The notes under the pieces were generated by a model. That model did no database searches. It was given only the letters and a program-made list of their open reading frames with translations, and had not been told where the DNA came from. Source: Aphrocallistes beatrix (taxonomy: Eukaryota > Porifera > Hexactinellida > Sceptrulophora > Aphrocallistidae). From it: a stretch of DNA of 64,000 nt. A program made the position numbers and the translations under genes. Of the stretch, positions 34,262 through 45,575 are shown one piece after another. Location of the stretch: assembly GCA_963281255.1 (NCBI GenBank), contig OY725488.1, positions 4,053,925 to 4,117,924 of the forward strand, read 5' to 3'. Each line of letters opens with the position of its first letter. The first letter of the stretch is position 1.

Positions 34262-34490
34262 CTTCGGTCTTACTGTTATAATCGATTTCACACGTGAAAT
34301 TTTGAAAAATGTCAATTTTCTTTAAATGATAGTTGTAGAATATTTGAGATATATCAATATACACATTATATTAAAGTTTCAGCATTCTATCACCTAAAAT
34401 GGCTGATTTATAGTCAAAAACTGAAAATTTATAACTATAAAAAAAGTGAAAATGATGTCATAATTCAATGATGATTCAACAGTTTTAATA
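34262..34490 (-). mobile_element. Helitron-like element, diverged internal fragment
   Basis: Blocks TTACTGTTATAATCGATTTC, TTCTATCACCTAAAATGGCTG and a degraded CRE-like core match the body of the family. Both ends are missing. Confidence 0.6.
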
Positions 34491-35119
34491 GTAAGGTAGA
34501 TGGAATGTTCTGTCATGATTTGACCATTTTTGCCATTCAATTTTTGAATCATCATTCCAAAAATTATCGCATCTTATTCTTGTGTAGACAATAGTATATA
34601 AGTTTATACTCATTCCGGCCACATTAGGGGGACTTTATGTCTAAACTTTTTGGCATTATTGGTGAAAACTAGTAAGACTTATTCAATATTTTATCTGAAT
34701 AAAAAATTGTTTGACAGCTCTAGATGAACTGAAAAGGATCTAACTATTCCCTTCCTTTTTTCAATCGAACTCATACAAGTATTTTCTTGAAAAAAAATAT
34801 CACCGCATAGATGTCAAAAAGAATTTTTTAATTTTTAAAAGTAGGATATCTCAAAAGTTTGGCCAGCGTTTCAGGACAAGTATTTGTAAATACATTATAT
34901 AATGACGTTACCATCGTTATAAGGTCAATTCACAGTATTTTGTAGGGATAAGGCCAACTTGATTGATACATGATTTGTCAAAAATAATCAATCATGCAAG
35001 ATATATATTATATTAAATACCATTATATACCGTGTAACTCCCTTAACATAGGGTGATCCAAATGTTCTGCAACAAATTTTGCTGATGTATTTACTTACAC
35101 GAGTGGATCTAAAAGAATC
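34491..35119. other. No gene seen
   Basis: AT-rich sequence with short repeats around TTTTGCCATTCAATTTTTG. The left part may be flank and the right part the unreadable front of the Tc1 relic that follows. Confidence 0.4.
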
Positions 35120-35433
35120 GTCCTGAGTGTGGAGCATACTCCCAAGATAAATATTTATGCAGCTTTTCTTCAATTGGTACCTTCCCTCAATGCATTTACA
35201 CACAACATGAATGCGTTTTTTTGGCTACTGCGAACCCTCTTTTGTCTCAGGCTCAGGTTTTCCACGGGAATGAATGGTGGATTGTAATGGATGATGACCC
35301 CAAACATACATCTAAAATGGTTCAGAAATTTTCGATCGAGAATGTTCCAAATCAGTTACCGTGGCCCTCCTAAAGCCCTGATTTCACTCCAATTGAGAAT
35401 CTCTTTTCATGGATAAAGAGCGAACTATGTATG
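35120..35433 (+). pseudogene. Tc1-like transposase C-terminal relic
   Basis: Frames on the plus strand read KINIYAAF and GTFPQCI, then IVMDDDPKHTSKMVQKFS, then, after an in-frame TAA, SPDFTPIENLFSWIKSEL. By-eye spacing of the last two catalytic positions is 34. It is a diverged relative of the intact transposase at 36132 and breaks off exactly where the ATGT microsatellite begins. Confidence 0.8.
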
Positions 35434-35863
35434 TATGTATGTATGTATGTATGTATGTATGTATGTATGTATGTATGTATGTATGTATGTATGTATGTAT
35501 GTATGTATGTATGTATGTATGTATGTATGTATGTATGTATGTATGTATGTATGTATGTATGTATGTATGTATGTATGTATGTATGTATGTATGTATGTAT
35601 GTATGTATGTATGTATGTATGTATGTATGTATGTATGTATGTATGTATGTATGTATGTATGTATGTATGTATGTATGTATGTATGTATGTATGTATGTAT
35701 GTATGTATGTATGTATGTATGTATGTATGTATGTATGTATGTATGTATGTATGTATGTATGTATGTATGTATGTATGTATGTATGTATGTATGTATGTAT
35801 GTATGTATGTATGTATGTATGTATGTATGTATGTATGTATGTATGTATGTATGTATGTATGTA
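35427..35863. repeat. ATGT tetranucleotide microsatellite, about 437 bp
   Basis: This is an uninterrupted run of ATGT units. It continues on the far side of the transposon at 37233-37298, so the original array was one tract. The open frames across it are products of the repeat. Confidence 0.97.
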
Positions 35864-37232
35864 CAGTTTGTCCCATAATTATTGCAACATATGCTATTTC
35901 TCATTGAACTATACGTTTCAGCTATGTTTACATTGCATAAGCTACTAACGCATTATTTTTAGTTCCTATGTACGTTATTCGATATTTTTCAGCTTGGATA
36001 TATTTTTTTGAAGAATTTTTTTTTCGTATTATCCATATTTTTTTCCTGTTGCGTCATCATTTTTGTCTGAATTCCTTCTGAGATAGTGTTCTAACATAGA
36101 GAATCATCATTTTCGTTTAACCAGTCATAAAATGTCAAGAGAGGATATCCGTAAACAGATCCTTACACTTTCCGAAGGTGAGAAGCACAGTGTCAAGGAA
36201 ATTTCTTCCATTATCGGTGTCAACCGGACAACAGTTTGGAGGGTTCTTAAGAGACACAATTCGACTGGTACGGTTGAACACAGAAAGGGAGCAGGAAGAC
36301 CAGCAAAACTCTATCAGAGCGTCAAGTATAAATGTGCTAAATATGTAAACACTGATTTGCAAAAGCCAGTCAGAGAAATATCGAATGATATAGAAGCCAA
36401 ACATGGTATCAGTGTGTCCAAGAGCACCGTGCATAGGACCCTTCAGAAGATGAAATACTCGAAGCCTTATCCTAGTTTGGTTCCGATGTTGTCAGAGAAA
36501 AATAGGCTGAAACGGATTGAGTGGGCACTAAGAAACAAAAATAAGCATTGGTGCCATGCAGTATTCTCTGATGAGGCTAGTTTTTGGTTGCATGCGGGGA
36601 AAGTACGAATGTGGACTAAAGGGAACCAAAAACGGGTTATTCCTACTGTTAAACATTCCAGTAAAGTCCACATATGGGCTGCCTTTTCCTCAATGGGGAC
36701 GTTTCCCTTATGCATTTTTAGTCATAATTTGGATGCCGCTTTCTACGTGAAGATATTAGAGTGGCATTTGGTAGAAAACGCCAAGGTTTACCACGATAAG
36801 AAGTGGTTCTTGATACAGGACAATGATCCCAAGCATACCAGCAAGCGGGCGAAGAAGTGGATATCAGACAACATTCCTAATAATGTCTCAGATTGGCCCA
36901 GTCAGAGCCCAGACTTAAACCCCATCGAAAACCTATTCGCATGGATAAAAAATCAACTGAAAAGGAATCGTCCAAAGACAATTGGTGACATGAAAACTCG
37001 CCTTGAAGAAATTTGGAATTCTATCACCCCGGAGTTTCTAAAGCCCTACTATAAATCAATGAGGCGACGTTGCGAAATGTGTGTCACAAACAATGGTTTT
37101 AAAATTAATTATTAGTTACTATGTCTATCATTAACTTTTAGACTCAATAGAATTAGTTAAAGACGATTCACTCTTCCTATATAATCAAATTTATATCAAA
37201 AATGTATGTTGCAATAATTATGGGACAAACTG
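35864..37232 (+). mobile_element. Tc1/mariner transposon, intact, 1369 bp
   Basis: The matching terminal inverted repeats start CAGTTTGTCCCATAATTATT and are about 28 bp long. They are bounded by TA at 35862-35863 and 37233-37234. The target is a TA within the ATGT microsatellite. One full-length transposase gene lies inside. Confidence 0.95.
36132..37115 (+). CDS. Tc1/mariner transposase, DD35E, full length
   Basis: A 327-residue, uninterrupted transposase, about the normal length for Tc1-type enzymes, which cut the element out and insert it at TA. Residues 1-60 form the first helix-turn-helix (VKEISSIIGVNRTTVWRVL) followed by a GAGRPAK linker resembling the GRPR AT-hook. A second helix-turn-helix (residues about 75-100, SVSKSTVHRTLQKM) follows. 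The catalytic residues are D147 in FSDEASFWL, D230 in IQDNDPKHTS and E266 in PDLNPIENLF. This leaves 35 residues between the last two. The DD35E spacing differs from the DD34E of classical Tc1 and is known from the Traveler-type group; that link is inference. ATG 36132 is the first start and is followed by an open frame to TAG. All key residues and both terminal repeats are present, so the copy may be active. Confidence 0.93.
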   Translation: MSREDIRKQILTLSEGEKHSVKEISSIIGVNRTTVWRVLKRHNSTGTVEHRKGAGRPAKLYQSVKYKCAKYVNTDLQKPVREISNDIEAKHGISVSKSTVHRTLQKMKYSKPYPSLVPMLSEKNRLKRIEWALRNKNKHWCHAVFSDEASFWLHAGKVRMWTKGNQKRVIPTVKHSSKVHIWAAFSSMGTFPLCIFSHNLDAAFYVKILEWHLVENAKVYHDKKWFLIQDNDPKHTSKRAKKWISDNIPNNVSDWPSQSPDLNPIENLFAWIKNQLKRNRPKTIGDMKTRLEEIWNSITPEFLKPYYKSMRRRCEMCVTNNGFKINY

Positions 37233-37298
37233 TATGTATGTATGTATGTATGTATGTATGTATGTATGTATGTATGTATGTATGTATGTATGTATGTA
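37233..37298. repeat. ATGT microsatellite, distal part
   Basis: Continuation of the ATGT tract beyond the inserted Tc1/mariner transposon. Confidence 0.95.
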
Positions 37299-37529
37299 TT
37301 TTTAATGCAGCACATGTCAATTCGTTGATAACCCTCAAAACTAATTTCACATTTTGATTGCCGTCAAATGAGGAAATAATTTAGCTAAACTCTCGCGCTC
37401 AGAATTATAAAGAAGTGTACATCCTCAAAGGATGCTGAACAAAGTTCAAGCGGAAAAAAACAACAATCAAGCTTAAAATTGTTTAGGTCTGGGAATTGGG
37501 ACGTTTTGCAATAATTTTTCTGATTAAGC

Positions 37530-38995
37530 TGCGAAAAATGTCTGTTTTTGGGAAATCAGGAATAAAATCACTAAGTTATAAGATATCGAAAATCGAGTGG
37601 TCCTACGTTCATCGCCTAATGATATGGAACAACTCTTGAAATTTTCAAACCTCTATCTCAAACCAATTTTGACTTAAAACTTTTTAAATACGATCAATTT
37701 CGAAATTTTAATGTCCCGAGATATAGTAGAGATTTTAAGTTTAGATGTTAAGAAGAATGTAAAATGAGTTATTAAAAATGAACAAAAGCATTCATAGACA
37801 TTTATTCGCATTTATACTGCTGATTTAGGTATATTCGAAACAAATATTTACATAAATTAGCAAAAGTACCCTGAAAATCTACAAATTTCCATGAGGCCCC
37901 TAACCCCGAATATTTTGAGATAGTTGAGAATAATAATTCATATTCCTAGTACTACCAAGTATAATCAATCAGTTTAGAATAAGTAAAGAGCTTCTAAAAA
38001 GTATATTGGGAAGCTAGAGCAAAAGTCTACGACTTTTAGTTTCCAAGTTAGGATTTTCGAAAATGCAACGTCATCATATTACAAAATCTAAAACAACATT
38101 CCATAGGATGTAGTACAATTGTTATCAATGAATAATATATCTACCCTCAGAAAAAGTATATTAGGAGGTGAGACCTAAGAATTTGGGCTTATATTTACAG
38201 AGATAGAGAGATATCTCTTTTTGGACCATAAATGGGGGTTTTTGAACGAATCTTGGAGGTCCAAGGCCAGAACTAGATTCGGCATTTTCGGCATTTTAAT
38301 ATATTCAAAGTTCTCCATAGAATTTGTATTACAATCAAGTCAGTGATAAGTCGAGAAATATTTATTTTTGACAAAGGAATGTTTGAGGAACTTATATATT
38401 TTCGCATTTATCCTTTCATTAAAGATTATAATAGATTATATATCTTCAATAGTTTTTAAGATGTGACATCGGCCTCTTTCGGGACTATAGAGAGATATAA
38501 TGCCCGAACTTTACCTATAATAAGCGATATCTCACGAACAAATGGTCAGATCCGAACAAATCTTTTTATGAAACGACCAGAATTTCATTTCTAATCCAAT
38601 GATCGCTAAATATCTGATGTCAAACAGGCGATTTGCCGACCAATGAAATCCCTTATAGAGCTTTTTTGATTGGATTTTATTTGGCCTTTCGTCTAAATCT
38701 TTGTGTTATATAATCTCCAATGGGGCAAAAACACTTTTGAGGTCCAGATGATTAAAAAAATAGCAAATAAGTTAAAAACTAATTGATGAATGCGTCAAAA
38801 ACCTCCGATAATTTTTCAATTTTTAGTAACGCTAAACTTTAGGGGGTTAACTCATAAAAATTAAAATAAATACCATCCAACTAGTACTATCAGATGGTAG
38901 ACCGCTCAGTAATACAATGGAATTGACAATAAAAAAATTTGCCAAAAATTTGGGGGTTTTTTTGCTTCAGGCAAAGTTAATCGATGACGGTATCC
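37530..38995 (-). mobile_element. Non-coding TTAA element LR, copy 3, truncated
   Basis: In reverse orientation this matches most of the complete copy at 47440-49380. Shared blocks include CGTAGGACCAC near its left end and CTACCATCTGATAGTACTA near its right. The terminus GGTATCC followed by TTAA lies at 38989-38999. The other end is missing. No reading frame with recognisable motifs. Confidence 0.7.
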
Positions 38996-39442
38996 TTAAA
39001 GGGTAATTTTCTCGTAGAGATAAACTGCACTCGTAACCCGCAATTTTTAATATCCATAATGCAAGATCTGATCATAGGGAACATTTTTTCGGAAGTTATT
39101 GATTCACACGGTAGTAAACGGAGGATGCAAGAAACTTGACACCATAATCGCAAAAACAGTTTTTGTCGGATCATAAGAAATATCTGATTTTATAAGTATT
39201 TCATCAATTTGAATTATTACATTCTTTTGTTCACGAGAAAAAAGGGAGGTAGCCTGAGTAAGATAAGTAGTGAATTCATTTTCGAGGCCAAATGCAGGGC
39301 CGGCCCCACCTCATTTGAAGTGGTCCGGTTGAACTTAACTACGAAAGTTCAGGTTCAATCAGATGTAGGATTATAGGATGTGACTACTGATAACTTATAG
39401 TCTAATACGAGCACAAATAATTAATATTAGTAATAGGAGTGA

Positions 39443-39676
39443 CTAAAAACTAGCAAATATTGATTGTCGAACCTCATTTCTGAGAACATATTCATTAACA
39501 ATTGGCTCAAGTTGGAGACTGTCTGTTCGATCTTGGTGATAGTGTAAAATCATTAAATGGTTCAGCCGAGACTGCGCCATAGTGCACCTTAGATAAGATT
39601 TAATCCTGCGTAAAGCACTAAATGTGCGTTCTGAGGTGGCATTGGTGGCAGATAACACAAGCAATAGTTGAAACAA
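39443..39676 (-). pseudogene. hAT transposase, C-terminal dimerisation block
   Basis: The frame gives LLLVLSATNATSERTFSALR and IKSYLRCTMAQSRLNHLMIL, the conserved hAT C-terminal region with the last catalytic glutamate (SERTFS). The rest of the transposase is absent. Confidence 0.85.
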
Positions 39677-39726
39677 TCGCCAAACATTTTTGATCAGTGG
39701 TTTGATGAAGTGTATGATCTAGCGTA

Positions 39727-39748
39727 TCCTTACTATTAAAACTCGATG

Positions 39749-39783
<35 letters not shown>

Positions 39784-40275
39784 GTTACGAATTGATTGAA
39801 GAAACTGCCGGGCGCAGAAGGCTGATTTTTGGCATGTGGGCGTCTTTTGGCTATGGCTCCAGTAAGTTCTGAGTTCAGAGCAAAATGTCGACTCATCATG
39901 GAATTATGACGTCATTGTCACATTTTTAAAAGTTAAGCAACAGAGTTATTCGGGCATAACTCAGCCATTATAGGATATATAAGGCTGAAATTTTAATAGA
40001 ATCTGTATACTAACATACCTCACATATGATGCAACTATCATCAAAAAATGATGACTCATCACTTTGTTATGACGTCATCATTACTCATCAAAAATTTTAA
40101 AATTGACAAATTTGATGATTTTTCGAGTGAAATCGATTTTACCACTAAGATGGACATATTTAGAGATGTTATCTCCCTTATAATTAACCAATGTGACCCC
40201 AGGCGACCGAAGGGAGCCTCCGGCGGACACGAAGTGTCCGCCAGCCGCGCAGCGCAAGCAAGCGAAGCGCGCTTG
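39727..40275 (+). mobile_element. Helitron-like element, complete, 549 bp
   Basis: Starts TCCTTACTATTAAAACTCGA after A and ends GCGCGCTTG before T. It contains a TA run, CRE cores TGACGTCA at 39907-39914 and 40070-40077, an AP-1 core TGACTCA at 40052-40058, and the GC-rich 3' hairpins. It sits inside a hAT element. Confidence 0.88.
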
Positions 40276-40633
40276 TCATATTAAAAGCGCAACAACCGGA
40301 CCTAACCGGACCACTTTAGCTTTTTCTTAAAAGTGGTCCGGTGAAAATCGGACCAACCGGACCGGTGGCGCCGGCGCTGAAATGAAGAATAAAGTTTTTC
40401 TTAAGTGTGGTAATGTGGAATAGAAATATAAGCTAAACTCTGGAGGTAGTTTTAGCAAAAAGGTGATATTTGACGAGTTTTTAACGCAATAATTTGTGTA
40501 ATTAAATTATATCTACGTCTTGTTGTGGGAATAAAACAATTCTTGAGTTTACACAAAATAAATTGCAGTCGACCTAGATCGGGACACTTCGTAATTGTAC
40601 CTTGATCACAATTAGCTAATGACAGATCATTAA

Positions 40634-41303
40634 GGTTGGCCTTTCCTATGGGCATTTTGATTTTCATCAAAAATTTGCCATAAGTACTTTTAAATAATTT
40701 TTAGATCCCTAATGGTATTCTAAGCATTAATTTCGATTTTTAGAATTTCAATGCTAATATTTCGCCACTTAGAGCCACTTGTATCACCTGGTGTCGCCCA
40801 AATAAGGACACATTTTTGAAGCGAAATGTCTCATATCCATAACTTCATTGAACCATGTCAGATCATTATTTTTAAATTATGTATGCTAAATTCGTGCTCA
40901 GCACTAAATTTCCAGCAATTTGATATATATATTGGACACATTTGGAGAATATTTTGGCCTCGGGTTCCTAGCAACTGCCAGGATTGCTAGGCACGGAAAA
41001 CCAAAAAATTCTCCAAATATGGTCAATTTATATATCAAATTGCTGGAAATTCAATGCGGGTCACGAATTCAGAATTGACATGGTTCAAAGAAGTTATTGA
41101 TCTGGGAATCCGGCAGATACTATCGAATGTGATTATTTTTGGGTAGCCAGTCATCAATGACCAGTTTTGCACACTTTTGATGATGAAAATTTCTGATATA
41201 CCATATTTTGAAATTAAGTACTGCTATAAGTTTTCGAATAAGGCTATTTGCATGTTATTTAATATTCCAAAGCAGTTAAAACTAATGGAAATTGAGGGAC
41301 ATA
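40634..41303. mobile_element. TTAA element with GGTTGGCC terminus, truncated
   Basis: After TTAA at 40630-40633 it starts GGTTGGCCTTTCCTATGGGC. It then carries CTAAATTCGTGCTCAGCAC, the AAATTTCCAGCAATTTG module with its inverted partner, and a tail matching 52380-52490. It breaks at the TA where the next element is inserted. Relatives: 51847-52991 and 53871-55484. Confidence 0.7.
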
Positions 41304-41947
41304 CACTGCCTGGACAAAAGTATTCGTACACCCCATAATTCCCCATACAAATAGTTATAATACTGATTTATTTAGCGAGTCAAGGTATTTAATTGGTAAG
41401 AGATACACTTAATATGACTTCAAATTCGAATTCTCCACATTCAAATTACCCACTTTATAAGATTTCAACTTAATTACTCTTCTTCAAGATTAAGTATTTT
41501 CAGCATTTGCCTTCCTATGCCACATGTCGCGAGTGATCACCATTGTAACTGTATATGATGACATTGGTGGTTAGAGGTGGCACAGTTTGAAAGATTTTAA
41601 CCTTGTGAGAGTGTAAACAAGTTGAAAGATTAAAAAGTGAGTAATTCGAATGTGGAGAATTCGAATTTGAAGTTAAATTAAGCGTATCTCTTACCAATTA
41701 AATACCTTGACTCGCTAAATAAATCAGTATTATAACCAGGGGCGGATCCAGGATTTCACGAAAGGGGGGCCCAAAGCGAGTGGAACGAGCGACTTTTAGC
41801 GACTTTAAAATTTTTTGAATAATTATATTAAAACCCATATCGAATGACCATTTGCATATACTATACTTAGATTCATAATATTTTTTAGTATGTAATACTG
41901 TGCCACTGTATTGCCACTAGAGACTGAAAACTAGCAGCTGCTGATGG

Positions 41948-42190
41948 CTAGCACTCAGTCTCATCACCTGCGTTATCTAATAGATTTCTTAACTTCATCA
42001 AGCGTGGTCTTTTGATGGCAAACCGATCTACGATCTCAGAATACGTGAGATTAATGTCTTTGTGGACATAAAGAAGAATTAAATCATTTAATCGTTCTTC
42101 ACCCATTGAGCTACGGAGTTCCGTCTTTACATATGCCAGGGCAGAATTGGCCCTCTCAACAGTAGCAGATGTCACTGGTGCTACTAACAA
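41948..42190 (-). pseudogene. hAT transposase, C-terminal block
   Basis: The frame reads LLVAPVTSATVERANSAL, TELRSSMGEERLNDLILLYV and FAIKRPRLMKL, the hAT dimerisation region of the ZMYM1-like type. It starts close to the pogo-type MITE, and the upstream part is not found beyond it. Confidence 0.85.
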
Positions 42191-42212
42191 AAGGTGTAAA
42201 ATGCACGATATA

Positions 42213-42735
42213 CAGTAGAACCTCTATAAGTGGGGTCTCTATATGTGGGGGGACCTCTATAAGTGGGGCAATTTTTTGACATCCTTGCTCATTTCCATAC
42301 AGATAAACCTCCATAAGTGGGGAAGTGCCATTATGCGGGGAATGGGGGTGACTTTTAGGCTAATAATACCTCACGACACTAAGATTAACCTCTATATGTG
42401 GGGAATATGATAGGAGTTTTTCTATGCGAAATTGGATATTAATCAAAACAACCGTTCACAGATGAATCGGAACTTGGGATTGTGCTATACCATTTGCTGG
42501 AAATTTCGTGCCTCACAAATCAACCCTTTCTCATATCATTACACCCTTAATAAACCATTAAAAAATCGTAAGAAAGTAATAATAAATTTTAGGGAAAGTA
42601 GAATAGAGAATTCTCATAGTATTACTAAGGCAAGCTTGTTTTATGGGAATATTACAATTGGAATCATAAGTGGGGAATGGGGGAGTATCATCATGCTAGC
42701 CGGCCCAACCTCCCCCACTTATAGAGGTTCTACTG
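42213..42735. mobile_element. Pogo/Tigger-type MITE, 523 bp (copy 1)
   Basis: Terminal repeats CAGTAGAACCTCTATAAGTG and its inverse are bounded by TA at 42211-42212 and 42736-42737. Extra internal copies of CTCTATATGTGGGG lie near the left end. The copy at 45052-45573 is almost identical. Confidence 0.92.
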
Positions 42736-43811
42736 TATTGTCATATATATTTATGATTACAAAGTCTTACTCAATGATATAACATTACTTAGCCTTATGG
42801 TAAGGTTTCAAATTTAGGTATAGAATATATATAGTCTTGAAAAATGAAACAAACCTTAAATATCCATAAAAATACATTAATATTACCGGAATAGTTAAAT
42901 TTACTGAGAAAATTCCCCATGCACAGACCAATCTGGAAAGGGTCGCCTTTCTAGATTGGCCTAAAGAAAATGGGGCCCCCAAATATGTAACAAGGAATAT
43001 ACTACTACGAGAACGAGTGCGTTAGGCTAGTCCTCGAAGGGGGGGCCCAGGGGGGGCCCCCTGGGCCCCCCCTGGATCCGCCTATGAATAACTATTTGTA
43101 TGGAGAATTATGGGGTGTACGAATACTTTTGTTCAGGCAGTGTACTATATGTATATTGACTATATTTTGAGCAAAATATTTTGGACCCTCCCTAGCAACA
43201 ACCTGGAATGCAAAAATTCCGATCTCTAAATCTGGTGTAAACCATATCGAGTGACCCCTTGTTTTTCATTTTTGTTGAGTACGAATTTCTTAATATAAAT
43301 AGTCTACACGTTAGTTTTAAAATATTATGGTTTGCAGCTGGTGGTATTCATGTATTTTTAAAGGTAAACATACTCATAATTTTTTGTTTTGTCCCTTTAA
43401 CTCCTATGACATATAAGAATGGAAAATTTAGGTGGCACAGATGGATTGATATGTTCACATTTCAATTTCATCTTCGGTTTCATCATCCAATGCAATTCCT
43501 TCTTTCATATTGCCAAAGTTGTCATCTTGGCATCGTCCGCATGTTTGGGAACAGTTGAGTCCTAATTTTCTCTTGCTATATCTGAACTGCTACAGTCCGT
43601 GGAACAGCTACAGTAGATCATTTTCAGGAGTGCTTCGGAGGCAGGGTTACTGTCCAATATGACTGGGATTAGGCTGTTATCTTGGCAGTTCTATCCTCAT
43701 TCGGTGACCTCCATACCATCAGCCATGCGCATCCACAACATCACCTGAAAATAGCACCTCAGAGAGTGAAATTTAGTGGCGGAGGCTGTAGTAATAAGGA
43801 GGATTCCCTTT

Positions 43812-44740
43812 CCAATCAAGCCAACAAACAGGCCCTCATCCATCTCATTTCTAAACCTATGAGAGAAAGTGGGTGCCATGTAATACAGGCTGAGGAGGAT
43901 GCCGATGTTTGACATTGTGAAAGCAGCAGTATCAATGGCCTCTTTCAAGACAACAACTCTCATAGGCAAGGATATGGATATATTGGTTCTGTTGCTGCAC
44001 TACACTCCTAACAACATTGCAAAGAAGATATTCTCCGCTCGGATAAAGGAAAACCAACCGTAGTGTATGATATCAAGGTGATAAAGCAGGTGCTTGGGGA
44101 CGAAATCTGCCACAGCCTGCTTTTTCTGCATGCATTCACCGGGTGTGACACCACTTCCAGCATTTTCGGGCTCGGAAAGAAGTCTGCTCTGTACAAGTTC
44201 AAAGAAGATTCCATCTTAAAAAGCTATGCTAGGGTGTTTTCTGCACCAAACCAAGACCTAGTTGTGATAGAAAGCACTGGTTATAAGTCATGATCGCGTT
44301 GTTCAATGCATAACTTGGGGACAGTCTTCGTGACTTGAGATACACTATCCTCTGCAAGAAAGTGAGTGCAGCCAAAAGCTTCGACACCCGAAAGACTGCC
44401 ACCTACAGCCTCCGCCACTAAATTTCACTCTCTGAGGTGCTATTTTCAGGTGATGTTGTGGATGGCCATGGCTGATGGTATGGAGGTCACCGAATGGGGA
44501 TAGAACTGCCAAGATAACAGCCTAATCCCAGTCATGTTGGAAAGTAACCCTGCACCCGAAGCACTCCTGAAAATGATCCACTGTAACAGTTCCACAGGCT
44601 GTAGCAGTCTCAGATATAGCTGCAGAAAACAAGGACTCAACTGTTCCCAAGCATGCGGGCGATGCCAAGATGACAACTGTGGCAATATGAAAGAAGGAAT
44701 TGCATTGGATGATGAAACCGAAGATGAAATTGAAATGTGA
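43812..44740 (+). pseudogene. GCDTTS/CXC-type transposon-associated protein, degraded
   Basis: One frame with stops reads LSNQANKQALIHLISKPM, then TTTLIGKDMDILVLLLHY, then HSLLFLHAFTGCDTTSSIFG. In the C-terminal part it reads PEALLKMIHCNSSTGCSSLR followed by a cysteine-rich run, GLNCSQACGRCQDDNCGN. This order (NKQ..., IGxDxDxLVLL, FLHAxTGCDTxS, CXC tail) is that of a multicopy invertebrate protein family of unknown function found in repeats. The CXC-like tail resembles tesmin-type zinc-binding regions. Part of the C-terminal region is present a second time, inverted, in the left arm (about 43511-43775). It is clearly inactive in this copy. Confidence 0.65.
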
Positions 44741-45051
44741 ACATATCAATCCATCTGTGCCACCTAAATTTTCCATTCTTATATTTCATAGGAGTTAAAG
44801 GGACAAAAAAAAATTTATGAGTATGTGTACCATTAAAAATACATACATGAATACCACCAGCCGCAAACCATAATATTTCAAAACTAACGTGTAGACTATT
44901 TATATTAAGAAATTCGTACTCAGCAAGCATAGCAGAAAAAAACAAGGGGTCACTCGATATGGTTTACACTAAATTTGGAGATCGGAATTTTTACAATCCA
45001 GGTTGTTGCTAGGGAGTGCCCAAATTCTTTGCTCAAAATATAGTCAATATA

Positions 45052-45573
45052 CAGTAGAACCTCTATAAGTGGGGTCTCTATATGTGGGGGGACCTCTATA
45101 AGTGGGGCAATTTTTTGACATCCTTGCTCATTTCCATACAGATAAACCTCCATAAGTGGGGAAGTGCCATTATGCGGGGAATGGGGGTGACTTTTAGGCT
45201 AATAATACCTCACGACACTAAGATTAACCTCTATATGTGGGGAATATGATAGGAGTTTTTCTATGCGAAATTGGATATTAATCAAAACAACCGTTCACAG
45301 ATGAATCGGAACTTGGGATTGTGCTATACCATTTGCTGGAAATTTCGTGCCTCACAAATCAACCCTTTCTCATATCATTACACCCTTAATAAACCATTAA
45401 AAAATCGTAAGAAAGTAATAATAAATTTAGGGAAAGTAGAATAGAGAATTCTCATAGTAATACTAAGGCAAGCTTGTTTTATGGGAATATTACAATTGGA
45501 ATCATAAGTGGGGAATGGGGGAGTATCATCATGCTAGCCGGCCCAACCTCCCCCACTTATAGAGGTTCTACTG
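45052..45573. mobile_element. Pogo/Tigger-type MITE, 522 bp (copy 2)
   Basis: Same terminal repeats as the copy at 42213 with TA at 45050-45051 and 45574-45575. By eye it differs from copy 1 by only a couple of bases, so both inserted recently. Confidence 0.92.
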
Positions 45574-45575
45574 TA

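Larger units (their letters stand above)
39295..40379. mobile_element. Non-autonomous hAT, host of a Helitron-like element
   Basis: The left terminus CAGGGCCGGCCCC and the right terminus, inverse of CAGCGCCGGCGCC, are typical hAT ends. Inner GGTCCGGTTG motifs occur on both sides. The flanking direct repeat I can see is the 5-mer AAATG (39290-39294, 40380-40384), not 8 bp. A short hAT C-terminal coding piece lies at 39443-39676, and a Helitron-like element at 39727-40275. Confidence 0.7.
41737..43086. mobile_element. Non-autonomous hAT with GGGGGGCCC-rich ends
   Basis: The left end CAGGGGCGGATCCAGG and the right end (CCTGGATCCGCCTATG) are nearly inverse and flank G/C runs. The target duplication is degraded (TTATAAC against GAATAAC). 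It carries one hAT C-terminal coding block and is itself split by the pogo-type MITE. Confidence 0.75.
41304..43142. mobile_element. Tc1-type MITE holding a hAT and a pogo MITE
   Basis: The termini are CACTGCCTGGACAAAAGTAT and the inverse of CACTGCCTGAACAAAAGTAT, bounded by TA at 41302-41303 and 43143-43144. Inverted arms (CCCCATACAAATAGTTATAA) identify the original palindromic MITE of about 490 bp. The hAT at 41737-43086 splits its right arm. Confidence 0.85.

Noticed and set aside
35370-35948. Long open frames on both strands, including MYVC and THTYI repeat proteins
   Set aside because: They are translations of the ATGT microsatellite, which contains no stops in several frames; there is no sign of a gene.
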